Below, piece by piece: positions 18,740 through 29,074 of a DNA stretch of 64,000 nucleotides (position 1 is the stretch's first letter; every line of letters begins with the position of its first letter). A model generated the notes under the pieces. It was not told where the DNA came from and did no database searches. It saw only the letters and a program-made list of their open reading frames with translations. This DNA comes from Methylomonas sp. AM2-LC (GTDB lineage: Bacteria > Pseudomonadota > Gammaproteobacteria > Methylococcales > Methylomonadaceae): the NCBI RefSeq assembly GCF_039904985.1, contig NZ_CP157005.1, positions 1,488,001-1,552,000 of the forward strand, given 5' to 3'. The translations under genes were made by a program, and so were the position numbers.

Positions 18740-19369
18740 ATGTCTATTGATATAAGTTCCGCGATAATATACCTAATTGATGATGAACCCGTCATTTGTG
18801 ATTCCATCAAGTGTTTTATAGAATCGACCGGGTTAAACATAAAATGTTTTAATTCTGCTGAAGGCTTTTTAGCAAATTATGATAATAGGCAGCCTGGTTG
18901 TTTAATTTTAGATGTCAGAATGCCCGTTATGAACGGGCTTGAGTTGCAAGAGCTGCTGTTAAAAGAAAACATAGAGATACCCATCATATTTATTAGTGGT
19001 AATGCAAATATACCCGACTCCGCAAAAGCCTTTAGAGCCGGTGCCTTGGATTTTCTTGAAAAACCTTTTGATAATCAGCTTCTTTTAGAGCGTTTACACG
19101 AGGCTATCGTAAAAGATATTGAGAGCAGAAATAAAAAATTTAAAAACGAACATCTGTACATTAATTTTAATCGATTGACATGCAGAGAAAAGGAAGTATT
19201 AAAACTATTAATTGATCACAATTCAAGTAAACAAATAGCCAGACAATTGGATATCAGCCCACGTACAATTGATGCACATAGGGCAAGAATTATGGAAAAA
19301 ATGCAAGCAAATAACGTGGTGGAACTGGTTGCAAAGGCTTTATATTGTCGCGAGTTATTTGAATTCTAA
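18740..19369 (+). CDS. FixJ-family response regulator
   Basis: A 209-residue two-domain regulator. The receiver has IDDE at 14-16, phospho-acceptor Asp58 in LILDVRMPVMNG, and the conserved Lys in FLEKPF. The output is a LuxR/FixJ HTH (LTCREKEVLKLL ... SKQIARQLDISPRTIDAHR). It is 240 bases after the FixL-like kinase and the obvious partner. It has no AAA+ domain, so it is a sigma-70-type activator and cannot drive the sigma-54 promoters seen elsewhere in the window. Confidence 0.92.
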   Translation: MSIDISSAIIYLIDDEPVICDSIKCFIESTGLNIKCFNSAEGFLANYDNRQPGCLILDVRMPVMNGLELQELLLKENIEIPIIFISGNANIPDSAKAFRAGALDFLEKPFDNQLLLERLHEAIVKDIESRNKKFKNEHLYINFNRLTCREKEVLKLLIDHNSSKQIARQLDISPRTIDAHRARIMEKMQANNVVELVAKALYCRELFEF

Positions 19370-19451
19370 TGGTTAACACATTAGGGTTTCAGAAGCCGTT
19401 AATAACATAAACCATGGTAGAGCTAGATTTAAGCTTAATTTTTATTGAATT

Positions 19452-19759
19452 TTAGCACTTGTGATTAATTGCATTTGGGGTTTTAGGGTCGAAAAAGCAT
19501 AAACGGTTTTTTCCTGACCTTTTTGCATGATACATGGCTGCATCGGCTTTTTTAATCAATTCATCAATGTCAGGTAGGCTATCACAAAATAGAACTGCGC
19601 CAATACTCAATGTACAATAATATGGCTTACCATATAGGCAGTTTGGGCGTTTTTTAAGATGCCTTAAGCATGGTGCCTTTCTCGTTTTTGCATCTCGAGT
19701 TCGAAACGTTTGGATACTAAAGTATAGAGATGGCTTTCGCGTACTTGGCTGCAGTTCAT
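19452..19759 (-). pseudogene. Remnant of a GGDEF diguanylate cyclase
   Basis: On the minus strand the C-terminal end of a GGDEF domain is readable: YYCTLSIGAVLF, then DIDELIKKADAAMYHAKRSG and KNRLCFFD, ending at a stop at 19452. This is the family's final part (SIG ... ADxAMYxAKxxGRN). Upstream, in another frame from ATG 19759, is RFELEMQKRERHH, which resembles the start of such a domain. The middle with the GGDEF signature itself is missing, so there is an internal deletion plus a frameshift. Elsewhere in 19370-20213 I see nothing else coding. Confidence 0.65.
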
Positions 19760-20213
19760 GGCAAAAGTAATCCTCTATCTATTGGTAATCAAAAAACTTG
19801 TTTAATATCACTCTCAAGTTGTAGCCTATAAAAACCAGGCACAATTATTTCAATACATCCGGTAACTTGGCGCAATAGGTAAAATTACTATAAGTAATCA
19901 TACTGCTTGCTTGGCGATGCTTATCCAAGCAAAATACGCTAACATGGATTTTGTGCCTGTTATCAGAATCAGGCCATTAATCAGTGGGAAAATTACTTTA
20001 TAGAAAGTCATCAAGCTATTATTAGTTGCGAGAATCTTGAATTAATTCTTGATCAGTAATACTCTGATACAGTGACAGGAATAGACTCATTCACAAAATA
20101 CTTTGGCTCCAAGCATTAAGCAAATTAAATGATATGGTGTTAAAATCATATTATATTTAAGCTAATTAAAATCACTCATGAATAAAGTAGCTCCCGCTTA
20201 GCCTAAAATAATA

Positions 20214-22793
20214 ATGGCTACTTCTAATAACGCAAATAGCGATTCGCCCGGTCGATTTGCTGTTAATGCTAATAATACTCCGATGGTTGTCGCTGTGGGT
20301 GCCTCGGCGGGCGGGTTAGAGGCCCTGGAGCAGTTTTTTACCCCTATTCCGGCTAATTGCGGTATGGCATTTGTTGTCATTCAGCACCTTGATCCCACTC
20401 AAAAAGGCATGTTGCCAGAATTGTTGCAACGCTTTACGAAGATGAAAGTGGTGCAGGCAACAGATGGCCTAAAACTCAAATCAGACTGGGTTTATGTTAT
20501 TCCGCCCAATAAAAACTTATCTATTTTGCATGGCAGATTGCATTTGTTTGAGTTCCAGGTGGCGCATGGATTACGACTACCGATTGATTTTTTCTTTAGG
20601 GCCTTAGCAGACGATCAACATGAAAGAGCCATTGGCGTTATTCTTTCCGGGATGGGTTCTGATGGCACTTTAGGCCTGCGGGCGATTAAAGAGAGTGCTG
20701 GCTTGGCCTTTGCACAAACGCCAGATTCTGCAAAGTTCGATTCCATGCCGCGCAGTGTTATTGATGCTGGATTGGCGGATATAGTGGCTAAGCCCCAAGA
20801 GCTTTGGGAGCGGATTCTTAGCTGTGTTCAGCATCAATGCCAAGATAATTCGTTCACTGTGTCTGAGCCAGAACTGAAAGATAAAACGGATAGCAACTTG
20901 GCACAAATTGTTATTTTATTGCGTGAGAGAACCGGTAACGATTTTTTGCTGTATAAGAAAAACACCATTTATCGGCGTATTGAGCGCCGTATGGGGTTAC
21001 ACCAAATTGATGTCCTTGCTAATTATGTGCGTTATTTACGTGAGAATCCGCAAGAGTTGGATTTGTTGTTCAAGGAGTTACTAATAGGGGTTACCAATTT
21101 TTTTCGCGATGCTGCCATATGGGAACAACTTAAAAACAAGATTATGCCCGCATTATTTGCCGACTATCCTGCGGGTAAAGAAATGCGCGCCTGGGTTCCG
21201 GCTTGCTCTACAGGCGAAGAAGCCTATTCTCTGGCCATGGTTTTCAAAGAAGCATTAACACAATGTCAGTTGCAACAACGCTATAAGTTACAAATTTTTG
21301 CCACAGATCTCGACCAGGATGCCATAGATAAAGCCAGAAAAGGGTACTATCCAGCTAATATAGTGGCTGATGTATCGCCTGAACGGCTTAAGCGCTTTTT
21401 TGTGGCTGAAGATCAGGGTTATCGGATAAACAAAGAAATACGGGAAATGGTGATTTTTGCCCAGCAGAATATTACTATGGATCCGCCGTTTACAAAACTC
21501 GATATACTCAGTTGCCGGAATTTGTTGATTTATTTTGGTCAGGAGTTGCAAAAAAAAATGATTCCTCTGTTTCATTATGCACTGACCTCTCATGGTTATC
21601 TGCTGTTGGGAAATGCGGAAACGGTTGGTAATTTTACTACCCAGTTTGCCAGTCTGGATACTCATTCGCGAATGTACCAACGTAAAGATCAAGCTTTACC
21701 CTATGTAGATATTGATTTCCCAACCAAGTATTTTTCTGCAAATTCTATGACTCAGAATGAATCGGCAACAACCACCTCCACTGTTAACTTGCAAAGCCTG
21801 GTAGATCAGGTATTACTGAACCAGTATTCGCCACCCGCAGTGGTGGTTAATGCCGAGGGCGATATTCTTTATATTAATGGCCGTACCGGTAAATATCTGG
21901 AGCCTGCCGCAGGTAAAGCAAATTTGAATATTCATGCCATGGCACGAGATGGCTTGCGTTATGAGTTAGCCACTGCTTTAAATAAAGTACGCAATCAAAC
22001 TGAGGCTGTTCATCTGCAAGGCTTATCAATTGGTAGCAATGGCAGCACACAGACCGTTAATGTTATTGTACAGAGGATTACTACACCCAAGGAGTTAAGT
22101 GGTATGTCCATTGTTCTGTTTAGTGATGTTCCGACACCACCATTACGCAAACGTAATCGGAAATCTACCACGGCTGAATGCCAAGAATTACTTGCAGAAT
22201 TGCAACAGACACGTGAAGAACTACAGGCCATGCGTGAAGAGCGACAAACCTCGCAGGAAGAACTTAAGTCTTCAAACGAAGAATTGCAATCCACCAACGA
22301 GGAATTGCAATCGACTAATGAAGAACTGACCACTTCCAAGGAAGAAATGCAATCGCTAAATGAAGAATTGCAGACTGTCAATGCCGAGTTGCAAGCCAAA
22401 GTGACTGATTTGTCGTGGGTCAATAATGATATGAAGAATTTACTTAACAGTATGGAAATTGCTACCGTATTTTTGGATAATGCGCTTAATATTCGCCGTT
22501 TTACCAGTCATGCTACGCATATTTTCAAGTTGATTACCGGCGATGTGGGACGTCCCTTATCGGATATCGTAACAGATCTTGATTATCCGCAATTACATAC
22601 AGATGCACAGGAAGTATTGAACACCCTGGTTTTTGTGGAGAAACAAATCAAAACCAACGATGAGCGTTATTTCAAGGTGCGGATAATGCCCTATCGAACT
22701 CAGGAAAATGTTATTGATGGTGTGGTGCTGACCTTTATTGATATTTCTGAAATCAAAAGTCTAGAAGCTGAGTTACGCGCTAAGCTTACATAA
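20214..22793 (+). CDS. CheB-CheR fusion protein with coiled coil and PAS domain
   Basis: An 859-residue fusion. Residues about 20-210 are a CheB methylesterase (VGASAGGLEAL with catalytic Ser, VIQHLDP His, GSDGTLGLRAI Asp). Residues about 225-490 are a CheR methyltransferase (LIGVTNFFRD, WVPACSTGEEAYSLAM, IFATDLDQDAI). Then come a PAS-like domain, a long heptad coiled coil of repeated STNEEL units (about 640-730), and a last PAS-like segment. There is no receiver and no kinase domain. Such fusions often precede PAS kinases, as here, and are thought to act in signalling outside classical chemotaxis. No chemoreceptor or cheA is nearby. Confidence 0.93.
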   Translation: MATSNNANSDSPGRFAVNANNTPMVVAVGASAGGLEALEQFFTPIPANCGMAFVVIQHLDPTQKGMLPELLQRFTKMKVVQATDGLKLKSDWVYVIPPNKNLSILHGRLHLFEFQVAHGLRLPIDFFFRALADDQHERAIGVILSGMGSDGTLGLRAIKESAGLAFAQTPDSAKFDSMPRSVIDAGLADIVAKPQELWERILSCVQHQCQDNSFTVSEPELKDKTDSNLAQIVILLRERTGNDFLLYKKNTIYRRIERRMGLHQIDVLANYVRYLRENPQELDLLFKELLIGVTNFFRDAAIWEQLKNKIMPALFADYPAGKEMRAWVPACSTGEEAYSLAMVFKEALTQCQLQQRYKLQIFATDLDQDAIDKARKGYYPANIVADVSPERLKRFFVAEDQGYRINKEIREMVIFAQQNITMDPPFTKLDILSCRNLLIYFGQELQKKMIPLFHYALTSHGYLLLGNAETVGNFTTQFASLDTHSRMYQRKDQALPYVDIDFPTKYFSANSMTQNESATTTSTVNLQSLVDQVLLNQYSPPAVVVNAEGDILYINGRTGKYLEPAAGKANLNIHAMARDGLRYELATALNKVRNQTEAVHLQGLSIGSNGSTQTVNVIVQRITTPKELSGMSIVLFSDVPTPPLRKRNRKSTTAECQELLAELQQTREELQAMREERQTSQEELKSSNEELQSTNEELQSTNEELTTSKEEMQSLNEELQTVNAELQAKVTDLSWVNNDMKNLLNSMEIATVFLDNALNIRRFTSHATHIFKLITGDVGRPLSDIVTDLDYPQLHTDAQEVLNTLVFVEKQIKTNDERYFKVRIMPYRTQENVIDGVVLTFIDISEIKSLEAELRAKLT

Positions 22794-22988
22794 CTTAGGC
22801 GTTTGAGAGCGCTCTAACGGGTTTAGTTCAGCAAGGAAAAGTAAGTAGCTTCTTAATTCATGTCGATACACACTCTATTTTGCGTATCGACAAACAACAA
22901 ACCCAGAACCACAGGGCGGGTGTACTCGATTAGATTAATCTCTTAGCTTACTGCGGTCATGAAATGCACTTGCAGGGGTGGATGTCAC

Positions 22989-25439
22989 ATGAAAAAGCCA
23001 TTGGAGCATACACTAAGTCTTGAAGCAATTAGACAGCACGCTGAACAGCAATTGCCTACTGAACCATTATTGGATATGGAAAGGATAATGAATGAAAAAC
23101 AGTTATTGCATGAATTACAAGTACATCAAATTGAACTGGAAATGCAGGTTGAAGCCTTACAAGAGGCTCATGCGCTTATTGAACAAAATCGCTTGGATTT
23201 GGAAGATGCAAAGCAGTGTTATATAGAGCTGTTTGATTTTGCCCCAATACCGTACGTTATCCTTAGAGAAGATGGTCTTATTCAAAACAGTAATTTATCT
23301 GCAGCAAGCGTGCTGGGCGTGTCAAGATCCAAGCTAGTAGGACAGAATTTTATGCAGTTTGTGCTAAATGAGGATAGACACAATATTATAAAGTTGCTTG
23401 AGACGGTGTTTGTTACGAAAAATAAGCAAAAATGCGATATTACCCTGCAAATTGACGATGCCAACTATGATGTTGCGATTGAGGCAATAATCCACCAAAC
23501 CCGGCCAGACAAATGTCTGGTGGCAATGCTGGATATCAGTGAACGTAAGCAGAATGAGAGGTATCTGATTGAAAGAAATGAATTTTTTACCAGTATTCTT
23601 AACTCATTAAATTCGCAAATAGCCATAGTGGATACTAATGGAATCATTATGGCTGTTAACGATGCGTGGATTAAATTTGGTAGTGAAAATGGATTGCTGG
23701 CTTCGGGCCAGAGTTTGCTTGGATATAATTATTTGGAGGCTTGTAAAAATAACAACAATGAATTTTTATGTGAGGAGGCTTATTCAGCTTTTATGGGGCT
23801 TTCCGCCGTATTGTCGGGGAAGCAGACGCTGTTTACCTTAGAATATCACTGTCATTCACCTGAACAAGATCGTTGGTTTCGTATGGTCGTAACGCCCTTA
23901 AAGTTTTTAAGCTATAGTGCAGTGATCAGCCATGAAGATATTACACAACGTAAGCAAGCCGAGCGCATCCCCAATTTGCTTAAAGCCATGTTAGAGGTTT
24001 CTCTGGATGGGTTTTTAGAGCTAGATTTAGAGGGTAATATCCTTCAGGCCAATGAGGCTTGCGCAAAAATAACGGGGTATGCGGTGGAGGAGCTAATCTC
24101 TATGCGTATCAGTCAGTTAGATATTAATCAAGATCAGGAGCGTATTTCTGCTAATCTTGTTCGAGTTAAACAACAATGTTGTGAACGCTCAGAATGCCGT
24201 TACCGGCATAAAGACGGGCATGTTATTGATATGGAAATATCGATTGCTTTTCTGTCAGAATTTCAACGTTATTGTGCCTTTTACCGGGACTTAACTCAGC
24301 GTAAAAAAACGGAAGCCCAACTTAGCGCCATCTTTAGTGCCTCGGTGGAAGGCATTATTACCTATGATGTTTACAGCAATATTATTTCTGCCAATCCAGC
24401 CATAGAAACAATATTTGGTTATGAACCGGAAGAATTGTTGGGCTGCAATATCAATATGCTCATGCCCTTTTTACCCAAATGTCAAAATCAACACTGCAGT
24501 ATTCCGCATTTTAAGGATACTAACCAGGTTGCTCGTAGTGTCGATCTTAAGGAAATTGAAGGTAAGCATAAAAATGGCTCAACCTTGTATCTGGAAGTTT
24601 CAGGTATAGATTATATTAATAATAATGTTTGTTATTTTGTGAGTGTAGTACGTGATATCAGTGTACGTAAACAACGTGAAAGAAAGGATAAAGCACATAT
24701 TGACGAACTGGCGCATATCACTCGACTGGGTTTGATGGGGGAAATGGCTTCTGGTATTGCGCATGAAGTCAATCAGCCTCTGACGGCCATTGCCAGCTAT
24801 GCACAGGCAAGTTTAAATTTGATCGAAAATGCACCTGTCAATTTGCCTAGCCTTACCGAAATTTTAAATAAAATTCAACAACAGGCTTTAAGGGCGGGCC
24901 AAATTATTCATCGCATGCGGGATTTTGTCCAAGCGGGTCCCAGACATATTTCAACAGTGGATATCAATCAGTTAATTAACGAAACCGTTGTTATCTGTGC
25001 TGCCGAAATTAAGCAAAATAATATCAATCTGGAGTGTCATTTTTCGGAACATCTGTTATCTGTGTTTGTTGATCGTATTCAAATTCAACAAGTATTGATT
25101 AATCTGATTTTGAACGCGCTTGATGCCATGCAAGGCAATACCGGATATGCACAACGCAAATTAACTATTCAGACTTATATGACTACCGACAATCAACTTC
25201 AGGTTAGAGTAAAAGACACTGGGCTTGGCATGAGTGAGGAGCAACAGCTGAAAATATTTAAACCCTTTTATACCAGCAAGGCTGTTGGCATGGGTATGGG
25301 GCTTGCCATTAGTCGAACGCTCATTGAGGCTCATCAAGGTGTTTTGCGGTTTAATAGCAAAGTTGGAAAAGGTTCTACTTTTTATTTTACCTTGCCTTGT
25401 AAACAAAATGCGGGCTCCGGTATTGTAGTGGCGCATTGA
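22989..25439 (+). CDS. Multi-PAS sensor histidine kinase, paralogue of the FixL-like kinase
   Basis: An 816-residue soluble kinase. ATG 22989 is preceded by AGGGGTG at eight bases; ATG 22959 is less likely. A coiled N-terminus (NEKQLLHELQVHQIELEMQV) leads to four PAS-type domains, then HisKA with GIAHEVNQPLTA (His592) and an ATPase with NLILNALDAM, DTGLGM and GMGMGLA. From the H-box onward it aligns without gaps to the kinase at 16130 over about 220 residues, so the two arose by duplication. It follows the CheB-CheR gene in the same direction and probably takes signals from it. No regulator gene is adjacent; the FixJ-like protein is a candidate partner. Confidence 0.91.
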   Translation: MKKPLEHTLSLEAIRQHAEQQLPTEPLLDMERIMNEKQLLHELQVHQIELEMQVEALQEAHALIEQNRLDLEDAKQCYIELFDFAPIPYVILREDGLIQNSNLSAASVLGVSRSKLVGQNFMQFVLNEDRHNIIKLLETVFVTKNKQKCDITLQIDDANYDVAIEAIIHQTRPDKCLVAMLDISERKQNERYLIERNEFFTSILNSLNSQIAIVDTNGIIMAVNDAWIKFGSENGLLASGQSLLGYNYLEACKNNNNEFLCEEAYSAFMGLSAVLSGKQTLFTLEYHCHSPEQDRWFRMVVTPLKFLSYSAVISHEDITQRKQAERIPNLLKAMLEVSLDGFLELDLEGNILQANEACAKITGYAVEELISMRISQLDINQDQERISANLVRVKQQCCERSECRYRHKDGHVIDMEISIAFLSEFQRYCAFYRDLTQRKKTEAQLSAIFSASVEGIITYDVYSNIISANPAIETIFGYEPEELLGCNINMLMPFLPKCQNQHCSIPHFKDTNQVARSVDLKEIEGKHKNGSTLYLEVSGIDYINNNVCYFVSVVRDISVRKQRERKDKAHIDELAHITRLGLMGEMASGIAHEVNQPLTAIASYAQASLNLIENAPVNLPSLTEILNKIQQQALRAGQIIHRMRDFVQAGPRHISTVDINQLINETVVICAAEIKQNNINLECHFSEHLLSVFVDRIQIQQVLINLILNALDAMQGNTGYAQRKLTIQTYMTTDNQLQVRVKDTGLGMSEEQQLKIFKPFYTSKAVGMGMGLAISRTLIEAHQGVLRFNSKVGKGSTFYFTLPCKQNAGSGIVVAH

Positions 25440-25556
25440 GATAATTCTGTCATTAGAAAAGATTATAATCCGTTAAGACATATGCTCCACTTATACTCGA
25501 TTGCCTGAATTGACAATGCCGCCACACTTAGAAACGACTAAAAAAGGAAAAAGACT

Positions 25557-26066
25557 ATGTATTATCGTTTACTGATCAAATCCGTTAACTTTGCCCGTAT
25601 TTTTTTACTGAATTGCCTGTTTTTAAGTGCTGTATGTTTGGCAGATGATTCGCCACTGGTACCCGATCCACAAAAGACCCCAGGCGATGTATTAACGACA
25701 GATGCAAAACAAATTTGTGTACCTGGTTATGCAAAAACAGTGCGAAATGTACGGCAAACAGTTAAAAAACAAGTTTATAGCAGCTACGGTATTACCAGTA
25801 GGCAACCTGGTGAATATGAAGTTGATCATCTGATTAGTCTGGAACTGGGTGGCTCAAATTCAATTAAAAATTTGTGGCCTGAATCTTTTGTGACTGAACC
25901 ACTCAATGCGCATGTCAAAGATCAATTGGAAAACAAACTGCATGAATTGATTTGTGCAGATCAGCTTCCGGTTACACAGGCGCAGCAAGAAATTGCTAGT
26001 GACTGGCAGGCAGCGTATAAAAAATACGTAGGTCCTTTGCCTGGAGAACAGCAAAACGGTCAATAA
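25557..26066 (+). CDS. Secreted HNH endonuclease family protein
   Basis: A 169-residue protein with a signal peptide (RIFLLNCLFLSAVCLAD). The mature part contains EYEVDHLISLELGGSNSIKN and LWPE, the HNH core with its Asp-His pair and Asn. This matches small periplasmic or extracellular HNH nucleases. It may degrade external DNA for nutrients, but the target is unknown. An AAAGGAAAAAG ribosome site precedes the ATG. Not obviously linked in function to neighbouring two-component genes. Confidence 0.82.
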   Translation: MYYRLLIKSVNFARIFLLNCLFLSAVCLADDSPLVPDPQKTPGDVLTTDAKQICVPGYAKTVRNVRQTVKKQVYSSYGITSRQPGEYEVDHLISLELGGSNSIKNLWPESFVTEPLNAHVKDQLENKLHELICADQLPVTQAQQEIASDWQAAYKKYVGPLPGEQQNGQ

Positions 26067-26167
26067 TTTTGTTTGCAATGGCTAGGCTGTCACTGTAAAG
26101 CACACAGCGTTTGCTTTTTCCTGAAATAGGGCAGTTAGCCCTGCAAATCGAGGCTGAGATAATAAGC

Positions 26168-26827
26168 TTAGGGAGAAATCGCCAAGTCTAAAATATTTAG
26201 TACATTGAGTTTGATTGCCAGTCGTGTTAATTCGATATCACTGTTTACGCCCAATTTGCGCTTGATCAGATAATGGCTATTGCAGACGGTTTTGATACTG
26301 ATGTTTAAGGTTTTGGCAATGTCAGTATTGCTGTGTGCTGTCACTAGTAAACGTAGAATTTCAAATTCCCGTACCGTCAGTGTTTCCAATGCAAATTGTG
26401 CGTTACCAAGCTTTTCCAGTGCCAATAACTGAGCAATGTCAGGACTTAGGCTATAGCGTCCAGCATGTACGGCTTGAATTGCTTGCAGCAAGCAGTCAGG
26501 AGAGCTGCTTTTGCTGACATAGCCCCCTGCACCGGCACGAATGGCCTGTAGTGCAAAGCTGGGGTTTTCATGCATACTGAACACCAGAATTTTGGCTGTA
26601 GCCTGATACTGTTTGATACGGGCAATCAACTCCAGACCACTGCTGCCGGGTAGGCTAATATCAGTAATTACTAAATCTGGTTGGTATTGCTGAAAAAGCG
26701 GATAGGCCTGCGCCGCAGTACTGGCCTCTGCCAATACTTGTAAACCGGGCTGTTTAGCCAATAATGACCGGTATCCAGCTCGAACGATGGCATGATCATC
26801 CACCAGCAGAAGGCTGATATTTGTCAT
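26168..26827 (-). CDS. NarL/UhpA-family response regulator
   Basis: A 219-residue regulator: receiver with VDDHAIVRAGYRSLL, Asp56 in LVITDISLPGSSG, and KSSSP at the conserved Lys; output LuxR-type HTH (LTVREFEILRLLVTAHSNTD, then IAKTLNISIKTVCNSH). It overlaps the upstream kinase stop by four bases (ATGA), so the pair is translationally coupled. Target genes are unknown. Confidence 0.93.
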   Translation of the reverse strand: MTNISLLLVDDHAIVRAGYRSLLAKQPGLQVLAEASTAAQAYPLFQQYQPDLVITDISLPGSSGLELIARIKQYQATAKILVFSMHENPSFALQAIRAGAGGYVSKSSSPDCLLQAIQAVHAGRYSLSPDIAQLLALEKLGNAQFALETLTVREFEILRLLVTAHSNTDIAKTLNISIKTVCNSHYLIKRKLGVNSDIELTRLAIKLNVLNILDLAISP

Positions 26828-28188
26828 GATGGTTGTTCGGCATTGATAGGCATAGGTAAGCTTACGGCAACGATTAAACCGTGTGGATCAGCAATGGCCA
26901 GTTTTAGTTTTCCCTGCAAAGCGGCTACCCGTTCACGCATGCCCACTAAGCCAATGCCACAGCAACGGGCAAAAGGTAATTGCGTAGCTATGCCATTATC
27001 GCTTACAGACAGTGCAGCATAGTTTGGATCAATGCTTAGCTTGATATTAACCTGTGTTGCCTGAGCATGTTTGGCAATATTGGTTAGACACTCCTGTATT
27101 ATTCTGAATAATGCGATGGCTTGTTGTGATGACAATAAATGGCTATCACCAAGCATGTTTAACGCATAGTTAGTTTTACCAAAACTGCGCTCATTCCAAT
27201 CAGCTATCAAGCTGTTAAGACTGATTGCCAAGCTTAGAGCGTCAAACTCTGGCGGTCGTAAACGACCAAGCATTCCTCTTACCCAATCCAGGGTGTGGGT
27301 GGTAATGCGGCTAATATGTTGAGCATCTTCAATCAGTATAGGGCATTGTTGGCTGGCTGTTTGCTGAATAGAGGTGGCAACAGCGTTGATAGCTGCAAGA
27401 CATTGCCCTAGTTCATCATGTAATTCTTGTGCCAAATAGCGCCGTTCTTCTTCTTGAAGCGTCATTAGTTTTACCAGCAAGGTTTGACGTTCTTCCAGAA
27501 GATGCTGTTGATTGCTGGCTAGTTGATTAATTGCTTCAGCAATTCGCTGCCATTCGCTAAGTTCAAATTCAGGGAGCCGATAAGCAAATTGGTCGGTGTC
27601 CATTTGTGCCAAACCCAGAATAATGGTGGTTGCGGGTTGCAAAGTGCGTCTGATGCTTAGGTATACCAGTAGACAGACACCTAAAATTGTCACGCTGGAT
27701 AATGTCATCAGACTGAGTGAATGGGTCCATGCGTTGGCTATTTCCTGCTCTGGGTTGGGGGTGATGGTTAAGGTGCCATATACGTGATCAGGTGTTGCAA
27801 TCGAACGTACCTCAGGTTGGCCAGGTTTAAATATTTGCCTATACACCATTGCAAAAACAGTCGGCCAATCAGTCACTAAAGGTTTGCTTCCACTACACAG
27901 GCTGTGTGATAAGGCCTGATCACTACTTGTATAGTCTATACACACGCCTGGTTGACTGCCGGATCGTTTCCACCATTCAAAATCCGGGAATATATTTGCC
28001 TGACCAATTCCCGCCTTACGTAGCAATAGTTGCGCTTCTAGTTGTTTTTGCAGAGCTTCGGCCATTTGTTGACTGCTTTGTTCTGCCTGTCGGTGGTTTT
28101 GGTAGAGCATAAAGCCAGCATTTGCCAATAGGCAAAGTACAGCAACCAGGGTAATACGAGACAACAAATGCACTTGTAGATTCATCAT
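26824..28188 (-). CDS. NarX/UhpB-type membrane sensor histidine kinase
   Basis: A 454-residue kinase. Two membrane helices (about 11-28 and 158-178, HSLSLMTLSSVTILGVCLLV) bracket a periplasmic domain of about 130 residues containing two cysteines. A HAMP-like linker follows, then HisKA_3 with EEERRYLAQELHDELGQCL (His257). The ATPase has ECLTNIAKHA and SDNG, then GIGLVGMRERV, as in NarX/UhpB/DesK kinases. It is the first gene of a pair with the NarL-like regulator. The signal is unknown. Confidence 0.92.
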   Translation of the reverse strand: MMNLQVHLLSRITLVAVLCLLANAGFMLYQNHRQAEQSSQQMAEALQKQLEAQLLLRKAGIGQANIFPDFEWWKRSGSQPGVCIDYTSSDQALSHSLCSGSKPLVTDWPTVFAMVYRQIFKPGQPEVRSIATPDHVYGTLTITPNPEQEIANAWTHSLSLMTLSSVTILGVCLLVYLSIRRTLQPATTIILGLAQMDTDQFAYRLPEFELSEWQRIAEAINQLASNQQHLLEERQTLLVKLMTLQEEERRYLAQELHDELGQCLAAINAVATSIQQTASQQCPILIEDAQHISRITTHTLDWVRGMLGRLRPPEFDALSLAISLNSLIADWNERSFGKTNYALNMLGDSHLLSSQQAIALFRIIQECLTNIAKHAQATQVNIKLSIDPNYAALSVSDNGIATQLPFARCCGIGLVGMRERVAALQGKLKLAIADPHGLIVAVSLPMPINAEQPS

Positions 28189-28386
28189 CAGCCTGTGCGT
28201 GTGATTAGGGATAAATACTATTTTAAATGCTGGACTGGTGAGAGCAAGCTCAATCGCCTAACTCAGGCAAATTGCCCGAGTTTAACAGGCAAATATCAGC
28301 TTACGGCAGCTGCCTTACGCACTAATATTGGTTGCCAGAACAGCCCGAAACGGCTAGTTTTATCAATATTTAAACAGGAAATTATT

Positions 28387-28824
28387 ATGATACCCAATCT
28401 TTTTGATGATAGCCGCATTGCTTGGCAAACCTTAGCTGGAATTGAACATTTGCACTATTCGATACTCGATATTGATGAACAGCATAATATTATTGATGTG
28501 CTATTCAAGTTTGCAGCCCGTCAGCAGATTGTGTTACATCGGCACAAGGTTTTAAATAAAACATTTGTTATTCAAGGCGAACATATACTCTATCATGCCG
28601 ATGGTCAATTAAAGGAAGTGAGAGCTGTAGGCAGTTACACCAGTAGCGAAGCCAGTCAGGATCCACATCGGGAAGGTGGCGGGGATATTGATGTCATTGT
28701 GTTGTTCAGTATTCGCGGTAGCTCTGGTGTATTGTATGAAATTCTCGATGCGGAATTCAATGTTATCGCTACACTCGGCATGCAAGATTTTGTCGATTTA
28801 TATCATAAGCAACGTGCGCATTAG
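28387..28824 (+). CDS. Cupin-fold protein (ChrR-like)
   Basis: A 145-residue protein with a single barrel domain. Start ATG 28387 follows AGGAA; a longer frame from 28195 has no ribosome site. HRHKVLNKTFVIQGEHILY supplies the His pair and the cupin motif 1 pattern; a Gly-rich turn PHREGGGDIDVIVLF follows. It resembles small ChrR-type or acetylacetone-cleaving-type cupins, without a clear reaction. Divergent from the NarX-like kinase. Confidence 0.7.
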   Translation: MIPNLFDDSRIAWQTLAGIEHLHYSILDIDEQHNIIDVLFKFAARQQIVLHRHKVLNKTFVIQGEHILYHADGQLKEVRAVGSYTSSEASQDPHREGGGDIDVIVLFSIRGSSGVLYEILDAEFNVIATLGMQDFVDLYHKQRAH

Positions 28825-29074
28825 CTGTTTAAGTTTAATTGTGTTACTGAGTTAAATACCTGTTTAGGTAGTAGTGCCTTTTTTCAGGAATGTCAGTTTT
28901 GGTAGATACAGCAAGGTCTTGTGCATTTTTAATATAACAGTGCAACAGGATGGCTGAGATTGAGGTTTGTAGTGATTTTAATTTTCAGAGTTTATGGATT
29001 TTCTCTATACTGGAAAAGTTGATACTTTAAAACACTCAACTGAACAGTTAATTAATCCCCATAAAGGCTAAGCC

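Noticed and set aside
22010..22423. 137-codon minus-strand frame within the CheB-CheR gene
   Set aside because: It is the antisense of the repeated coiled-coil region; its Ser/Cys-rich repeats mirror those codons.
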